A DNA stretch of 64,000 nucleotides from contig JAPXFQ010002722.1 of the NCBI GenBank assembly GCA_028564705.1, positions 1,798,001 through 1,862,000 of the forward strand, read 5' to 3'. A program made the translations under genes and the position numbers. Shown here piece by piece: positions 60,831 through 64,000 of the stretch. The stretch is from Apricaphanius iberus. Its lineage: Eukaryota > Chordata > Actinopteri > Cyprinodontiformes > Aphaniidae. Below the pieces are notes generated by a model. It did not search any database. It had not been told where the DNA came from and saw only the letters and a list, made by a program, of their open reading frames with translations. Position 1 is the first letter of the stretch. Every line of letters begins with the position of its first letter.

Positions 60831-63800
60831 GAACTCCAGGATAATATTTTAGATTCCATTAAACATTAAAATGCTAAATTTTAACTACTAACAAATGTAG
60901 TATTTTTGTGCTTCTTTTTAAGACTATATGAATATCATTAAATACAGTTAAATGTTCTAATGCAATTTTTTGGGCCTTAGGTCCCCCCTTCCCTTCGACT
61001 CTTTGAAGGTAAGCAGGTCTATATGAAAATGGATTGATGGATTTTTTGTCCTTCAGACCCTCATAGTGTTTTTCCATTGAAGTGTAATAAATAGTGTTTT
61101 CCAAGTGAATTACACTAGAGGGCAGTACAGGGCTCAGGATCTGGCCTGAAAACATCTTGATTTAGAGAACAGGGAAGTTGGGCTTCATAAGAATAAACCT
61201 TGAACTGAAGGAAAAATACTTAGGATTTAGATTTTAGATCTATTAAATGAGTGACCTTAGTTTTGCTTCTGTGGAACCTGTAACTGAATTTCTCTTTTTT
61301 GTTAATTATGCTTTAATTTTTCATCCAGCAACTGTGATACCACCCTGTCTTTCATTGTGTTCTAAATTATTTGCCAAATCTGAATGAACAACCTGGCTGT
61401 TACGATATATGATTTCCCACTTTCAAATTGTCTTTAAATTATACATATATGAATGCAATAAAGGAATGTCCAGCAAAGTCAGTAGCAAGTGGATTTGGGA
61501 AATGATATGTATGGGGTTCTACAGTTGAATTGTAATATTCTTATCAGAAATTATGCCAGCTAACTACATTATGCTGAGGTCTCCTTGGGATTTACAAATT
61601 ATATTAAAAATTAGAAGAAGGAGGCTAATGTTCCCTGGGGAGAAAATAAGAAGAAATGGGTAGATGCTACTCCCATCTGATCTCTGAATCTTCATTAGAA
61701 ATAAAATGGATTTTGGGAGTATGTATACACTGAAGACTTGCATATCTCTAAAACAATATTAATCAACTGTCTCCCAACCTGCATAACCCACATCTTATGT
61801 CTGACTGGAAATCTCTAATAAGCTACCATTTGGGATGTATGTGCAGTTTTTGAGAAATGTAATGACAGATAGAAGACAATCCAATCAGGGGCGACTTTTT
61901 TTCATTCAGCTTAAGACGCTATGCTCTTTACAGAGCTTTATAGCCTTTACTTACGGATCTCATTCCAAAGTGCAAAAGTGAAAAAAACAACAACATATTA
62001 ACAGTGAAATGAGAGGCATGTCTATGAAAACCATGATTTTATGTCCTTATCTTGACCATGTATAAAACTTCTTAAATTCGACCCTAATTTTTCTGCCATA
62101 TTTGTTTTTTAAAGTATTTCCCCCATGATAAAGGTGATTAGTCTATGTTATGTAGTTATGTAATTTGTCTTTGAAGTTCGCACACCTTTTTTGTTGTTCA
62201 ACAGAAATTAGTTATGACAATACCATAAAAACTCAAAATTCCTTAGACCTCAGACATTTGTTAGAGAACATGAAATATCAGCACTGAAGTTCAAGGGGTA
62301 TGAATACGTTTAAAATGAAGTGTATTTATATATTCATTAGCAGTCCATCCACATTTGATGAATGGAAGCTAATGTCACTCGTGGGTTTATTAATGAACAT
62401 TCCAGCATGTGAGCTCTAACACATATAGGGAGTGAAAATAAAGCTGGAAACCAAAGTGCTTGCTTAGGTGAGTGTTAATGATCTGATCTTGTTCTGAAAG
62501 GAATTATATTTTTAACTAACTAAATTGCAACATTTAATTGAATTGAACAGAATTGGAGAAGTATTCTGCCAAAAAAACACACACTAGACTTCCGGTGCCA
62601 CAATCCTTCACAATAAGAGCTTGCCTTCTTGTGTGAAATATTCATCACAGTGTCCACAACAACAGAAAAAAAACTCTATTGTCCCTGAATGGGGAAATTC
62701 TTTTGTAGCAGTAGAACAGTGACAGGCTCGGGGAAATTTACAGCATCAGACAGTAACGCTGTGTGGTTTTTTGAAAATAGCATATAGAGTTAAAGACACG
62801 TGCTACAAAATAGGATAATTAAAAAATGTTAAAGTGTAAGTATATGATCTGGGTTCCAATGAGAAATCCGTCTGAACACTAGAACACTGGCTGTATAAAT
62901 GCAGCATTTTTGATTCACTATCGTATATGAGAAACAAAACTGTTCAAGAGATGTGTCATTAGCTATCGTGTTATCCTGATTGCTAAATTATGACTTCTAG
63001 TGTGATAAGACATTTGTTCCTCTCAAATTGTTGACCTCTCTAGTAACAGCGTTCTAAATGTCAGTTTTATTGCAATAACACAGGAACAATTCTATTCATA
63101 AACTATTACAGAAGATAAAATCACCCTTCATGTGTTTCATTTGCGTTCAAAAGCAATTCATTAAGACATCAGCCCTCAGGCTCAATGATGGTGTTACTGT
63201 ATGTGCATTTGCACCATACTGGACTGCTTTACAAATAGGGTTCTGCATTTAACCACCGATGCATGGAGAATGGTGATAGATAAAATGTAAAGGGTTACAG
63301 CAACTGTTAATGGTTAAAATGCAACAACAGTTTATTGAATGAGCTTATACGGCTACATCAGGAACCACAAGCAATGTTTGACAAAGTCCTCGCAAAAGTA
63401 GATTTTTGGTCCAATATTCCTGTTTGCTATACTAATTCTAAAAAACTTTGCATACTTTGAGTTTTATGAGGCACCTCTGCTGTATGACTTTTTCTCAGCC
63501 CATAAAACATTCTATAGGTGAATAAATTACATGCTTTACAAAGCATTTGTAGAGCCAATAAGGATCCTAAAGTGGATCTAAAAAATTTGATTACACCACA
63601 ACAAAAAGGGCAACCCAATCAAAGAAGTTGGTAATCCAGAATTAACTCAGAGTTTCATCCATTTCTTCATCTATTATCTAAACGAAGGGTCTATATCGAA
63701 GGGTCACAGACTGCTGGTGCCTATCTCCAGTGGTCAATAGTCGAGAGACCACTTATTCTTTGAATAACTAAATTATTTAAAGAAATTGACACAATATGGG

Positions 63801-63909
63801 TAAAAACTCCTCAAAAATAAGGATAAGGATTAGTAAAGGGAATTGACAACAAAAATCTGCGAATATTTGGATACATTCTTCTTCTTCTTCTTCTATAATG
63901 ATCAAACGT

Positions 63910-64000
63910 GTATCATTTTGAGCCTGGTTCTGCTGGATGTATCTTCCTGTTGAAATGGGGTCCTTCCTCTCCACTGACCCCTCATGCTTACATAGGATGA
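63910..64000. repeat. Second copy of the common fish repeat, cut by the window end
   Basis: GAGCCTGGTTCTGCTGGATG ... GGGGTCCTTCCTCTCCACTG aligns by eye with 60388-60455 in the same orientation. It continues past the window edge. Confidence 0.7.

Larger units (their letters stand above)
55700..64000. other. Repeat-bearing intergenic region without a supportable gene
   Basis: Upstream of taldo1. Besides the elements listed separately, it holds short frames of low credibility. A Tc1-end fragment near 62290-62315 (TTCAAGGGGTATGAATAC) is recognisable. No exon of a conserved protein was recognised on either strand. Confidence 0.5.

Overview
The window looks like the nuclear genome of a teleost fish. 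It is AT-rich and holds interrupted genes with short GT-AG introns and vertebrate-type proteins. The background carries fish-typical Tc1-like and hAT-like DNA transposons, non-LTR retrotransposon tails and microsatellites. Nothing in it is bacterial or viral: there are no operons, CRISPR arrays or tRNA/rRNA genes that I can see. I cannot name the species from the sequence.

Three complete protein-coding genes all lie on the minus strand, so each starts at its high coordinate. (1) sin3a (coding 20177 down to 4074, plus a non-coding first exon ending at 22399) encodes the Sin3A transcriptional corepressor scaffold: 20 coding exons, 1290 residues by my reconstruction. (2) A 14-exon gene (39875 down to 24231) encodes a predicted 749-residue secreted or surface glycoprotein. 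It has a signal peptide, a cysteine-containing N-terminal region, a zona pellucida (ZP) domain, a Ser/Thr/Pro-rich stalk and a hydrophobic C-terminal tail that looks like a GPI-anchor signal. I do not know its name, and it is the least described object here. (3) taldo1 (55641 down to 43286) encodes the pentose-phosphate enzyme transaldolase: 8 exons, 338 residues, with a 33-nt last coding exon. Exon phases agree across every junction in all three genes, and none shows an inactivating lesion. The three products have no evident joint pathway; the layout looks like ordinary neighbourhood.

Region by region: 1-4073 is the sin3a 3' UTR and downstream flank, with one palindromic element. 4074-22460 is sin3a, whose introns hold an 8-bp-TSD hAT-like insertion and several repeats. 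22700-24230 is a short spacer with one TA-flanked element and the ZP-gene 3' UTR. 24231-39875 is the ZP-domain gene; its introns hold a Tc1 element with 222-bp inverted repeats, a broken LINE, three related hAT-like copies and microsatellites. 39900-42860 is a spacer with an internally deleted Tc1/mariner-type element. 42865-55673 is taldo1, with a hAT-like element nested inside an older transposon. 55700-64000 has no gene that I can support; it holds a degraded LINE reverse transcriptase, a 1.5-kb hAT-like element and two copies of a common fish repeat.

I found no exotic new system. The observations most worth following are the unnamed ZP-domain/GPI-type gene with a basic RxxR site inside its ZP-C half, the TATA-like box that sits only about 26 bp upstream of the taldo1 start codon, and the nested insertion with a perfect target-site duplication.
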